Assembly (NCBI RefSeq): GCF_014646515.1
Contig: NZ_BMNK01000025.1
Coordinates: 1 to 64,000, forward strand
Direction: 5' to 3'
From: Nonomuraea glycinis
Lineage (GTDB): Bacteria > Actinomycetota > Actinomycetes > Streptosporangiales > Streptosporangiaceae
DNA length: 64,000 nucleotides
Part shown: piece after piece, positions 53,392-61,588 of the stretch
Numbering within the stretch: position 1 is the stretch's first letter
How the letters are laid out: each line of letters starts with the position of its first letter
Made by a program: the position numbers and the translations under genes
The notes under the pieces: model-generated
What the model was told of the DNA's origin: nothing
Seen by the model: only the letters and a program-made list of their open reading frames with translations
Databases searched by the model: none

Positions 53392-54258
53392 TTACTGGTT
53401 GGGGAGTGGGTAGGTGTCTTCGTTGAGCACGCGGCCCGGCTGCAGGGAGAAGTCCAGACGCGGCGGGCAGAAGATGTCGATCAGCTGGTTGGTCCCCGAG
53501 CCCACGGCCTCGCTGGTGTGCAGCATGGGCGGAGGGATCACGGCCACCGAAGGACTGCCGCACCGCAGGTGCCGGTCCTCGCGCCACTCGGTGCGACGCT
53601 TGGACCACGGGGTCCGCAGGTGGTGGACGTACTCCCCCTCCACGGCGAGCGAGCACTGCTCGAAGTCGTCGTGGTCGTGCGGCGAGAGGGTGTTCGGATC
53701 ACGCGGGCCGATCCTGGGCGCAAGGAAGTTGATCATGAAGGTGCTGCACCGCACGATCTGGCCCGGGCGGATGGCGTCCTGCGTAACCTGCAGGTCGGCC
53801 AGCCGGTAGGGCCGGATGCGATAACCCTCCGGCGGGTCCGGCCACGGCTCGAACGGCTTGGTGTTCGGGTGCGGGTCCGCGTACGCATCCCGGTTGCGCG
53901 CCTTGTCCAGCAGGTCGGTGGAGCGGGAGCTGAACAGCCGTACGACGGTGCAGTCGGCGACGCCGGAGATCGTGCTGGCGCCCGGCGGGACCATCACCAC
54001 GGCCTTGCCCGAGACCGGCTCGACCTCCCCCGGCGCACGGACCTCGACGCTGCACTCCTCGTAGGGGAGGATCAGGACGTACTCGTCCGGCTGATCACTC
54101 CGCTCCAGCACGTCGCCGGCGACCAGCGTCGTGTGGGCGAGCACGAAGTTGTGTCCGCGGAAGTACCACGTCGACGATCCGCCAGGGGTCGTCTCGTCGG
54201 GATCGCCCGTACCGAGGTCGGAGAACTCCACGTCGGGCGGGGTGGCCAGGGTGGTCAT
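53392..54258 (-). CDS. Bicupin-like protein (possible dioxygenase or isomerase)
   Basis: 288 residues. A first beta-barrel covers about 30-110 (FRGHNFVLAHTTLVAGDVLE, EYVLILPYEECSVEV). The second carries a likely metal site, LSPHDHDDFEQCSLAVEGEY with H-x-H and E, then PPMLHTSEA with the last His. Such bicupins include gentisate-like ring-cleaving dioxygenases and ketoacid-cleaving enzymes. AAAGGA precedes the ATG. It sits between the amidohydrolase and substrate-binding genes; ring cleavage or decarboxylative oxidation is plausible but unproven. Confidence 0.75.
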   Translation of the reverse strand: MTTLATPPDVEFSDLGTGDPDETTPGGSSTWYFRGHNFVLAHTTLVAGDVLERSDQPDEYVLILPYEECSVEVRAPGEVEPVSGKAVVMVPPGASTISGVADCTVVRLFSSRSTDLLDKARNRDAYADPHPNTKPFEPWPDPPEGYRIRPYRLADLQVTQDAIRPGQIVRCSTFMINFLAPRIGPRDPNTLSPHDHDDFEQCSLAVEGEYVHHLRTPWSKRRTEWREDRHLRCGSPSVAVIPPPMLHTSEAVGSGTNQLIDIFCPPRLDFSLQPGRVLNEDTYPLPNQ

Positions 54259-54293
54259 CGTCTGTCCTTTCTGGTCAGCGGCAAGATGCCGGT

Positions 54294-55184
54294 TCAGTCG
54301 TCCAGGCCGAGCAGGAAGGCCGGGTTGTCGCAGAAGACCTGCCGCAGCGACCTCTCGTCCAGGCCGAGGTCCAGCAGCGCGGTCGCGACGCGGATGTAGG
54401 AGTCCACCGGCAGCGGCCGATCCTTCTGACCGAGGTCGGAGGCGATCACGGTGTGCTCGGGGCCGATCTTCTCGATCCAGTCCAGGAGGATCTTCGGGTC
54501 CCACTTCTTGGTCCCCTCGGGGTCGTAGAAGCCGGTCTCGTGCTCGATGAACGCTCCGTAGCCGATGAGCTCACGGCACTTCGCCTCGTCCGCGCCGATG
54601 ACGTAGTCCGGATGGTTGAGCAGCATCCGGGTGACACCCTTGTCCTTGGCCGCGGCGAACAGCTGGGTGATCGACTCGGTCTCCATGTGACCGCCGGTCA
54701 CCATCGCGCCGGTCTCCTTCACCAGGTCGAGCACCTCGTAGACCTCGGGGATGAGCTCACCGTTCTCCTGGTGGACGTCGACCCGGGACGACGGCACCTC
54801 GACGCTCGCCGTGGGGAAGCCGACGCCCTCCGGATGGCAGTCGATGTGCCGGCCGGCCGAGAATGTCGGAAACCACACGGCCTTGCCCCCCATACGCAGG
54901 CACATGGCCACCGCCTGGGGGTTGATGCCGCCGATCATGCTGTTCAGGGTGATGCCGCCGAAGACCGGGGTTTTGATCTTCGCCAGCCGGTCGCTCATCG
55001 AGAGCAGGTCCATCACGGTGTTGTGGTGGTGGGACTTCACCAGCACGCCCCTCATGCCGAGCCGCTCGCCGTCCTTGCCGGCCTCGGCATGGTCGATGCG
55101 TCGAGGAAACGGGTTCGGGCCGGAATGGCAGTGCAGGTCAACGCAGCCGTTCAGCAGTTTGATGATGGCGGGCGAGTCAGTCAT
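54294..55184 (-). CDS. Amidohydrolase-like metal-dependent hydrolase (DUF6282-like)
   Basis: 296 residues. The N-terminal CVDLHCHSGPN (His18, His20) is the H-x-H metal motif of amidohydrolase barrels. Further conserved His clusters are VKSHHHNTVMDL, GGHMETESI and NHPDYVIGAD, with a C-terminal ASDLGQ Asp. It resembles the DUF6282 proteins in degradation clusters. As the first gene of the leftward operon it probably opens an amide, lactone or ring bond of the substrate. Its promoter region holds an inverted repeat shared with the IclR gene. Confidence 0.78.
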   Translation of the reverse strand: MTDSPAIIKLLNGCVDLHCHSGPNPFPRRIDHAEAGKDGERLGMRGVLVKSHHHNTVMDLLSMSDRLAKIKTPVFGGITLNSMIGGINPQAVAMCLRMGGKAVWFPTFSAGRHIDCHPEGVGFPTASVEVPSSRVDVHQENGELIPEVYEVLDLVKETGAMVTGGHMETESITQLFAAAKDKGVTRMLLNHPDYVIGADEAKCRELIGYGAFIEHETGFYDPEGTKKWDPKILLDWIEKIGPEHTVIASDLGQKDRPLPVDSYIRVATALLDLGLDERSLRQVFCDNPAFLLGLDD

Positions 55185-55227
55185 GAAGTCTCCGGGTGTC
55201 GACAGGGTTCACATCACCGTTCGCATC

Positions 55228-55256
55228 ACAGACTGGAAGTTCACTATCCGGTCTGT
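55228..55256. promoter_or_regulatory. Inverted repeat (candidate IclR operator) in the divergent promoter
   Basis: ACAGACTGGA (55228-55237) and TCCGGTCTGT (55247-55256) match at nine of ten paired positions around a nine-base centre. TTGACA on the minus strand overlaps its right arm (55258-55253). A TTGCAG (55303-55308) and TTACTC (55326-55331) pair with 17-base spacing could serve the IclR side. Confidence 0.55.
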
Positions 55257-55396
55257 CAATAGGGTGCGTTCGGAAACACTTTCGCGAAACCCGAGGAAAA
55301 CCTTGCAGCAAGACGCAGGGCACGCTTACTCTCTGTCCGTACTGCGAACCGCGAGAACTCTTTTTTGGGACATCCAACGCGACGGGGTGGGGGCCT

Positions 55397-56176
55397 ATGA
55401 CGGAGCACCAGGACGAAAAACCGGTGGCTGCTCGCGAGCAGGACATCCAGGCGGTGAGCCGGACCGCACAGATCCTCGGACTGTTCGGTCCAGAGACTCC
55501 GGAGCTCTCCGTCGCGGAGACTACCCGCCGGCTCGGTCTGAACCGGACCACGGCGCACCGCTACTTCAGCTCGATGATCAGCTCCGGCCTGCTCGAACGC
55601 GTGGAGGACTCCGCACTCGTCCGTCCCGGACGGTCGATCCTGCAGCTCGGCAGCTTCACGCTGGGAAAGCAGCGCATCATGCAGATGGCGCCGGCCTACA
55701 TGCGCGAGCTCTCGCTCGAGATAAAGATCAGCACCGTGCTGTCGCTGTGGGGCACCTCCGGCCCGGTAGTCTCGCTGGTGGAGGAGGCCGACCATCCCAC
55801 CGTGGTGACAGTGCGCGTGGGCTCGCAGCTCGCCCTGGACTCCTCGCAGGCCAAGGTCTTCCTGGCCTTCCTCCCCGACCAGTTCCACGCCGACCGACTC
55901 ACCGGCAGCCTCCCCGAGCCCCAGCGCACCGAGACTCGCCGTCGTATCGAGGCGATCCGACAGGCCGGCATGAGCAGCTACGTCAACAACCGCGGCATCT
56001 GCGTCGTCGCGGCGCCGGTGTTCGCGGCGGCCGGGATCTGCGCCACGATCGCGGCCGTCGGCACCGAGCGGATGCTGCCGGAGGCGCTGGACTCCCGAGA
56101 GGCCACGGCGTTGAAGGCCGCCTGCAAGCGACTGACCAAGGAGATGGGCGGCACGTGGCCCGAGGCGACCGACTGA
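55397..56176 (+). CDS. IclR family transcriptional regulator
   Basis: 259 residues. N-terminal winged helix-turn-helix (VSRTAQILGLFGPETPELSV, TRRLGLNRTTAHRYFSSM) and a C-terminal GAF-like effector domain (VGSQLALDSSQAKVFLAFLP, NNRGICVVAAPVF). It is divergent from the ten-gene catabolic operon and first in the operon with transporter, aldolase and SDR genes. It is the obvious pathway regulator, in the role of PcaR/PcaU-like activators or repressors. The ATG at 55397 has a GGGGG stretch upstream; the longer frame begins inside the operator region. Confidence 0.88.
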   Translation: MTEHQDEKPVAAREQDIQAVSRTAQILGLFGPETPELSVAETTRRLGLNRTTAHRYFSSMISSGLLERVEDSALVRPGRSILQLGSFTLGKQRIMQMAPAYMRELSLEIKISTVLSLWGTSGPVVSLVEEADHPTVVTVRVGSQLALDSSQAKVFLAFLPDQFHADRLTGSLPEPQRTETRRRIEAIRQAGMSSYVNNRGICVVAAPVFAAAGICATIAAVGTERMLPEALDSREATALKAACKRLTKEMGGTWPEATD

Positions 56177-56232
56177 TCGCTGCCAGCACGACAACCGAGG
56201 CGCGGGCAGCCTGCGCTCGAACCAGGTGAGGA

Positions 56233-57030
56233 ATGACAGACATGCCGACCAGTACCGACACCGACTGCGTGATCCGCTTGGACTCGCTGTCCATGCTCTA
56301 CCCGACGAAGTCCGGCGGGACCGTCCAGGCTCTCGACGACGTCTCCCTCAGCGTCCGAGCCGGTGAGTTCATCTCCATCGTCGGCCCCAGCGGTTGCGGC
56401 AAGAGCACGCTGCTGCGGATCATCATGGGCCTGTCCCGCCAGACCTCCGGACAGGTCACCTTCGGGCCGTCGGAGGACACCCACCGCAACCAGCTCGGGA
56501 TGGTCTTCCAGCAGCCGCTGCTGCTGCCATGGCGCACCGTACGGAAGAACCTGCTGACGTCGCCGGACCTTCACCACGCCCGGGACGCCGCGACCCAAGC
56601 GAAGGCCGACGAGTTGCTGGTGATGCTCGGCCTGGAGGAGTTCGGCGACCGGTACCCCAACGAGCTGTCCGGCGGGATGCAGCAGCGGGTCGGGATCGGC
56701 CGCGCCCTGATGCACGACCCGCGCATCCTGCTCATGGACGAGCCGTTCGGCGCCCTCGACGCGATGACCCGCGACCAGATGGGACTGGACCTGCTGAAGA
56801 TCTGGGACCAGGACCGCAAGACCGTGCTGTTCGTGACGCACAGCATCCCCGAGGCGGTGCTCCTCGCCGACCGCGTCGTGGTCATGACACCGCGACCCGG
56901 CCGGTTGGCGGACGTCGTCGAGGTCGCGCTCCCCCGACCGCGGCGGCTCGAGAACATCAACACGCCCGAGTTCGGCGAGATCGTCTTGAAGATTCGCAAG
57001 CTGCTCGACTCCGAGCACAGCGCCCACTAG
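56233..57030 (+). CDS. ABC transporter ATPase (SsuB/TauB type)
   Basis: 265 residues. Walker A GPSGCGKST, signature LSGGMQQRVGIGRAL, Walker B ILLMDEPFGALD, switch His in FVTHSIPEA. Together with the permease it forms an importer for the two lipoprotein-bound substrates. ATGs at 56233 and 56242 both fit. It follows the IclR gene in one operon. Confidence 0.92.
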   Translation: MTDMPTSTDTDCVIRLDSLSMLYPTKSGGTVQALDDVSLSVRAGEFISIVGPSGCGKSTLLRIIMGLSRQTSGQVTFGPSEDTHRNQLGMVFQQPLLLPWRTVRKNLLTSPDLHHARDAATQAKADELLVMLGLEEFGDRYPNELSGGMQQRVGIGRALMHDPRILLMDEPFGALDAMTRDQMGLDLLKIWDQDRKTVLFVTHSIPEAVLLADRVVVMTPRPGRLADVVEVALPRPRRLENINTPEFGEIVLKIRKLLDSEHSAH

Positions 57031-57038
57031 GAGACCTG

Positions 57039-57932
57039 ATGTCCACCAACACCAAGCGCCAGGCGGGCGCCCGAGAGGCACTCGCCGTCCCGGACGGCGA
57101 GACCGTACCGGTGGAGGCGCCCACGAGCTCGGACGCCCCGGTCCGACGCCGACGCCGCCGAGTACCGGAGATCACCTACAGCGTGCTGGTGTTCATCGGG
57201 CTGTTGGTGGTCTGGCAGGTCGTCGTGGAGATGTTCGACGTCTCCAACATCCTCGTCCCCGCGCCCTCGGCCGTCGCCGTCTCCCTGGTCGACGGCTTCC
57301 GGGACGGCAGCCTGGTGAGCCACTCGATCGTCACCATGAAGGAGATTCTGATCGGGTTCGGCATCGCGGTCGGCTCGGCGCTGGTCTCCGCGGTGCTCAT
57401 CACCCAGTTCCGGACGGTGGAGCGCGTGCTCTTCCCGCTGCTCATCCTGACCCAGACCATCCCTAAGGTCGCCATGGCGCCTCTGCTGATCGTCTGGTTC
57501 GGCATCGGGATCAGCTCGAAGGTGCTGACCGTGGCCCTGATCGCGTTCTTCCCCCTCCTCATCAACGCCGTCCTGGGATTCCGGTCCGCCGCCCACGAGC
57601 AGGTCGAGATGCTCCGGTCCTTCGGCGCGTCCCGCATGCAGGTCATGCGGCACCTGCAGATCCCGTCGGCGCTTCCGCACATCTTCGCGGGGCTGGAGGT
57701 CGCCGTCATCCTGTCCGTGACCGGCGCCGTGGTCGCGGAGTTCGTGGGCAGCTCAGAAGGTCTGGGCTACCTGATCCAGGCGAGCAACTTCACCCTGGAC
57801 GTGGCCAGGACCTTCGCGGTGATCGTCGTGCTGTCGGCCGTCGGCATCGCCCTGCACGCGGTCGTCGTGCAGCTCGGCAAGTGGCTGGTCTTCTGGACCG
57901 CCACCCCCACCAACGCCGCCAGCGAGGTCTGA
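57039..57932 (+). CDS. ABC transporter permease (SsuC/TauC type)
   Basis: 297 residues with six hydrophobic segments after a charged 40-residue N-terminus containing an Arg run. The EAA motif region QVEMLRSFGASRMQVMRHLQIP is the ATPase contact loop. The LVPAPSAVAVSL and GLGYLIQASNF segments are typical of nitrate/sulfonate/taurine-type permeases. AGGAG precedes the ATG. The partner ATPase gene is eight bases upstream. Confidence 0.91.
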   Translation: MSTNTKRQAGAREALAVPDGETVPVEAPTSSDAPVRRRRRRVPEITYSVLVFIGLLVVWQVVVEMFDVSNILVPAPSAVAVSLVDGFRDGSLVSHSIVTMKEILIGFGIAVGSALVSAVLITQFRTVERVLFPLLILTQTIPKVAMAPLLIVWFGIGISSKVLTVALIAFFPLLINAVLGFRSAAHEQVEMLRSFGASRMQVMRHLQIPSALPHIFAGLEVAVILSVTGAVVAEFVGSSEGLGYLIQASNFTLDVARTFAVIVVLSAVGIALHAVVVQLGKWLVFWTATPTNAASEV

Positions 57933-57935
57933 TCC

Positions 57936-58706
57936 ATGACACGGGTACGCGACGGAATCAACGGCGGCACGCTCGGGACCTGGATCAAGCTTTCCAGCTC
58001 CGAGAGTGTCGAGATCATGGCCCACGCGGGCTTCGACTTCGTGGTCATCGACCTCGAGCACACGACAATGGACCTGGCCGCCGCCTCGACCCACATCGCG
58101 ATGGCCCGCGCCCTCGGGGTGGACCCGCTCGTCAGGGTGCCTGACCACGGCCTCAGCGTGATCCAGCGGGTCCTGGACGCCGGCGCGGCCGGTGTGGTCG
58201 TGCCGCACGTCGACACGGTTCAGCAGGCCCGGGCGGTCGTGCGGGCCACCTGCTTCCCGCCGCGCGGCGACCGCGGGTCCGGCGGCACCAGTCGAGCGGG
58301 TCGCTGGGGGCAGCTGCCACGGGCGGACTACCTCGAGTACGGCAACGAGCAGGCCCTGTGCGTCGTCCAGCTCGAGAGCGAGGTGGCGATCAGGAACACG
58401 AGGGAGATCCTGGCCCTCGACGGCATCGATGCCGCGTTCGTCGGGACGGCCGACCTCTCGATGTCGATGGGCGTCGCGGCGGGAAGCGACGAGGTGGACC
58501 GGCTCGTCGCGTCCGCGCTGGCGGCTGCCGCCGCGGCAGGTGTTCCCATCGGCACCGCGTCCGCCACGAGTGACCAGGCCCGGGCCGCGCTGGCCCGGGG
58601 CTACGACTACGTGGTGGTCAGCAACGACACCTCGATCCTCGCCAGCGGAGGCCGGACGATCGTGAACGCACTGAAAGCGCCCGTCGCCGAGCGAGTCGCC
58701 CGATGA
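57936..58706 (+). CDS. HpcH/HpaI-type class II aldolase
   Basis: 256 residues. GTWIKLSSSESVEIMAHAGFDF, VVIDLEHTTMD (metal-binding Glu and Asp), LVRVPDHG, VVVPHVDTVQQA and IDAAFVGTADLSMSMG are all signatures of the HpcH/HpaI pyruvate aldolases. These cleave 4-hydroxy-2-oxo acids to pyruvate and an aldehyde. The aldehyde dehydrogenase in the opposite operon could then act on the product. It begins three bases after the permease stop. Confidence 0.9.
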   Translation: MTRVRDGINGGTLGTWIKLSSSESVEIMAHAGFDFVVIDLEHTTMDLAAASTHIAMARALGVDPLVRVPDHGLSVIQRVLDAGAAGVVVPHVDTVQQARAVVRATCFPPRGDRGSGGTSRAGRWGQLPRADYLEYGNEQALCVVQLESEVAIRNTREILALDGIDAAFVGTADLSMSMGVAAGSDEVDRLVASALAAAAAAGVPIGTASATSDQARAALARGYDYVVVSNDTSILASGGRTIVNALKAPVAERVAR

Positions 58707-59461
58707 GCGCGCCACGTGTCGCCATCGTGACGGGCTCGAGCTCCGGGATCGGAGAAGGGATCGCCCGCGCGCTCGCGGCCGACGGCTTCACCGTCGTGGT
58801 GAACTCGGCCACCTCGGTCGACGCCGGTGAGCGGCTCGCGGCCCAGCTCCCGGGGGCGAGCTACGTCCAGGCCGACATAGCCGATCCCTCCGACGCCGTG
58901 CGCCTGGTGGAGACGGCCGTGGAGCGGCACGGCCGGCTCGACCTGCTGGTGAACAACGCCGGGGTGTCGCGACCCGTCCCTCACGCCGACCTGGATGCGA
59001 TCACCGCTGACGACTGGCACCGGATCCTCGGCGTCAACGTCGTCGGGACGTGGCAGGTCTCCGTCGCCGCCGTGAAGGTCATGGAGCCCGGCGGCCAGAT
59101 CGTCAACATCACCTCGGTGGGCGGCTCGCGCCCCCTCGGCAGCTCGATCCCCTACTCCGTCAGTAAGGCCGCGCTCGACCACCTGACGAGGCTGCTGGCC
59201 AAGGCCGTGGGTCCGGACGTCCGGGTGAACGCGATCGCCCCGGGGCCGCTCCAGACCCGACTGACCTCGGCCAGCCTCGCCACGCGGGCGGCGCGCACCG
59301 GGGCAATGACACCGCTGGGCCGGCTCGGGCAGCCATCCGACGTCGCAGCGATGGTCCTGGCGCTCATCAAGGTCCCCTTCGTCACCGGTGAGGTGATCAA
59401 CGTCGATGGCGGCATCAACCTCGTCACCCACATGGACGCGCCTCGCAACGACGACGGCTGA
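58703..59461 (+). CDS. SDR family oxidoreductase (catabolic cluster)
   Basis: 252 residues. TGSSSGIG cofactor loop, NNAG, catalytic Ser in NITSVGGS, YSVSK and the C-terminal GEVINVDGGINL typical of FabG-like SDRs. ATGA overlap with the aldolase gene. It likely interconverts an alcohol and a ketone on the pathway. It is the last gene of the island. Confidence 0.9.
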   Translation: MSAPRVAIVTGSSSGIGEGIARALAADGFTVVVNSATSVDAGERLAAQLPGASYVQADIADPSDAVRLVETAVERHGRLDLLVNNAGVSRPVPHADLDAITADDWHRILGVNVVGTWQVSVAAVKVMEPGGQIVNITSVGGSRPLGSSIPYSVSKAALDHLTRLLAKAVGPDVRVNAIAPGPLQTRLTSASLATRAARTGAMTPLGRLGQPSDVAAMVLALIKVPFVTGEVINVDGGINLVTHMDAPRNDDG

Positions 59462-59508
59462 TCCGTCCCGGCCCTGCGCTCGGCAATGATCTGGAGCGCG
59501 GGCGGCCC

Positions 59509-60117
59509 TCAGCAGGGTGGCCAGTTGCGCAGGGCGGCGTCGGCCATGTCCTGGAGTTCGTCGCGGCCGACGCCGCCGGCGGCCTGCACGGCGATGCCGT
59601 AGGCCAAGGCGGTGACGTAGCGGGCGAGCAGTGCTGGGTTGGTCTCCGGCGGCAGGTCACCGTCATCGACGGCTCGTTCGAACCGTTCTCGGATGCGGGA
59701 GAAGCCGTTGTCGCGCCACGCGATGAGGAGGTCGCGGGCTCCACGGCTGGAGTCGCCGGTGGCCAGGGCGCCCTGGACGCCCAGGCACCCGTTGGGGCCG
59801 GTCGGTCGGGCGGTGGTGCGGACGGTGCCGGCGAAGATCGCGGTGACGACGCCGAGGGCGGTCGGCTCGTCCAAGGCTCGGCCCAGGTAGGCGCTCGGGC
59901 CCTCGGTATAGCGCTCCAGGGCCTTACGGAAGAGCTCCTCCTTGTTGCCGAAGGTGGCGTACATGCTGGTGGTGGAGATGCCCATCGCGTCGGTCAGGTT
60001 GGCCAGACTGGCCCCCTCGTAGCCCTGCTCCCAGAACACCAGCAGGGCGCGCTCGAGAGCCTCGTCGGCGTCGAATCCCCGTGGTCGGCCGATCGGGCGG
60101 CGCTGCCTGGCTTCCAC
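59509..60117 (-). CDS. TetR family transcriptional regulator
   Basis: 202 residues from GTG. Helix-turn-helix is in FDADEALERALLVFWEQGYE, then LANLTDAMGISTTSMYATFG and NKEELFRKAL. The C-terminal TetR_C domain has GCLGVQGAL, a pattern of AcrR-like members that act on SDR or quinone-related genes. Its own promoter carries the same 22-bp palindrome as the SDR gene at 44715-45401, on the far side of the catabolic island. The start codon follows TAGACT by five bases. Confidence 0.88.
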   Translation of the reverse strand: MEARQRRPIGRPRGFDADEALERALLVFWEQGYEGASLANLTDAMGISTTSMYATFGNKEELFRKALERYTEGPSAYLGRALDEPTALGVVTAIFAGTVRTTARPTGPNGCLGVQGALATGDSSRGARDLLIAWRDNGFSRIRERFERAVDDGDLPPETNPALLARYVTALAYGIAVQAAGGVGRDELQDMADAALRNWPPC

Positions 60118-60133
60118 CCCCGCAGTCTAACCC

Positions 60134-60155
60134 TTCTGCAGCGATCGATGCAGAA
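60134..60155. promoter_or_regulatory. 22-bp operator upstream of tetR, matching the SDR promoter sites
   Basis: Arms TTCTGCA and TGCAGAA surround GCGATCGA, one mismatch from a perfect palindrome. Compared with site 1 at 45462-45483 the length, outer TTC/GAA, GCA and central CGATCGA are the same. It lies four bases from a minus-strand TAGACT (60129-60124), a likely -10, consistent with autorepression. Confidence 0.7.
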
Positions 60156-60177
60156 AATGTCACCTCCGGCTTCTGTA

Positions 60178-60543
60178 TCAGGGGCGAGGGGTGACGAATT
60201 CGGGCTGGTCGAGCAGGCGGAGCCAGCTTCCGTCGGGCTGGCGCCTGACCACCTGCGCGCGGGCGCCCGCGTTGTCCTTCGGCGGGGTCGAGGTGAGCGC
60301 GATGTCGCCGCTGATCAGGGTGGGCAGCGGTTGCTCCTGCTCGAAGTGGGGCCGATTGGCCAGCACCTTCTCCCACAGGGCGCGGATCGCCTCCCGGCCC
60401 ACCGTCCGGCCGCCGGGCGGGTAGGCCAGCACCGCGTCCTCCTCGTACAGTGCGGCGACGCCGGCCGCGTCGCCGGCGTTGGAGCGTTCGACGAACAGGC
60501 GGGTGATGTCCTCCGGCCGCATGGCCTTCGCGTACTCGGTCAT
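60178..60543 (-). CDS. SnoaL-like/nuclear transport factor 2 family protein
   Basis: 121 residues. NTF2-like fold shown by ITRLFVERSNAGDAAGVAAL, YEEDAVLAYPPGGRTVGREA and the C-terminal GSWLRLLDQPEF. This resembles ketosteroid-isomerase-like or YybH-like small proteins of unknown ligand. GGAG lies before the ATG; a TTG at 60555 is rejected. It is divergent from the LysR gene. Confidence 0.82.
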   Translation of the reverse strand: MTEYAKAMRPEDITRLFVERSNAGDAAGVAALYEEDAVLAYPPGGRTVGREAIRALWEKVLANRPHFEQEQPLPTLISGDIALTSTPPKDNAGARAQVVRRQPDGSWLRLLDQPEFVTPRP

Positions 60544-60605
60544 GAGTTTCTCCAATCGTCCGGCCTCCAGGTTCGCGCCCCGGGCATCAGAAGTCCAACA
60601 GATGG

Positions 60606-60616
60606 TTCTACTAGAA
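60606..60616. promoter_or_regulatory. Short palindrome in the SnoaL/LysR intergenic region
   Basis: TTCTA-C-TAGAA is an 11-base palindrome 16 bases before the LysR start, a possible LysR-type binding site in the 89-base divergent spacer. Confidence 0.35.
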
Positions 60617-60632
60617 ACTACAATTGCCAGTT

Positions 60633-61541
60633 ATGGATCTGAGGCAGCTCGAATACTTCGTCGCCGTCGCCGAGGAGCGCAACTTCACCCGGGCGGCCGA
60701 GCGCGTGCACATCAGCCAGTCCGGAGTCAGCGCCCAGATCCGCCAGCTCGAACGCGAGCTCGGCGCGGAGCTGTTCGACCGCTCGGCACGCACCGCCACC
60801 CTCACCGTCGCGGGCAAGGCCGCCCTCGAACACGCCCGCGCCGCGCTCGCCGCCGCCGTCGCGGTCGGCCGGTCCGTGGGCGAGGTGACCGGCCTGATCC
60901 GAGGCCGGCTCACCGTCGGGATGGTCACCGGCTGTACGATCACGCCGCTGTTCGACGCCCTGGCCGCCTTTCACCGGGCGCATCCCGGCGTGGAGCTCTC
61001 GCTGCAGGAGGACAACTCCGACCGCCTGATCGACGGGGTCCGCGCCGCCACCGTCGACCTGGCCCTCGTCGGCACCGCGACCGCCACCCCCGACGGCCTG
61101 GACGCGCTGACCATCATCAGCGAGCGGCTCGTCGCGGCGGTCCCCCGCGGGCATCCTCTGGCGACCCGGCGGCACCTCCGCCTGCGAGACCTGGCCGGCC
61201 ACCCGATCGTGTGCATGCCGCCGGGCACCGGCCTGCGCACCGTGTTCGACCAGGCGTGCGCGGCGCGGCACGTGCAGCCGGTGGTCGCGCTGCAGGCCAG
61301 CGCCGCCGACGCCATCGCCGACCTGGCCGCCCGAGGGCTCGCCGTCGCCATCCTCAGCGAGTCGATGGCCGCCCGCTACGACGACCGGCTCACCGCCCTG
61401 ACCATCGACGACGTCGACGCGCCCGCCCTGCTCGCCCTGGTCTGGAAGGGCACGCACAACCCCGCCCTGCGCGAACTGCTCGCGCACAGCCGGCAGGCGT
61501 TCGGCCCGCTCGGCTCGGCGGCGGCGGATGTGCCGAGGTAG
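60633..61541 (+). CDS. LysR family transcriptional regulator
   Basis: 302 residues. N-terminal helix-turn-helix (MDLRQLEYFVAVAEERNFTR, VHISQSGVSAQIRQLERELG) and a periplasmic-binding-like effector domain (LTVGMVTGCTITPLFDALA, LAGHPIVCMPPG). It is divergent from the SnoaL-like gene, its probable target. The ATG at 60633 is the family start; a frame start at 60624 is also possible. Confidence 0.88.
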   Translation: MDLRQLEYFVAVAEERNFTRAAERVHISQSGVSAQIRQLERELGAELFDRSARTATLTVAGKAALEHARAALAAAVAVGRSVGEVTGLIRGRLTVGMVTGCTITPLFDALAAFHRAHPGVELSLQEDNSDRLIDGVRAATVDLALVGTATATPDGLDALTIISERLVAAVPRGHPLATRRHLRLRDLAGHPIVCMPPGTGLRTVFDQACAARHVQPVVALQASAADAIADLAARGLAVAILSESMAARYDDRLTALTIDDVDAPALLALVWKGTHNPALRELLAHSRQAFGPLGSAAADVPR

Positions 61542-61588
61542 CCGGTGACGACCGCACCGTGGGGTGGGCGGCTTCCTGCGGCGGGACC

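Noticed and set aside
56394..57038. Rightward frame joined to the permease as a 512-codon protein
   Set aside because: The first part is a shadow of the ABC ATPase; the permease begins at 57039 with its own ribosome-binding site.
45402..59508. Mobile element ends at the borders of the catabolic island
   Set aside because: I looked for direct repeats, tRNA fragments or an integrase at the two borders and found none; the insertion idea rests on the shared operator only.
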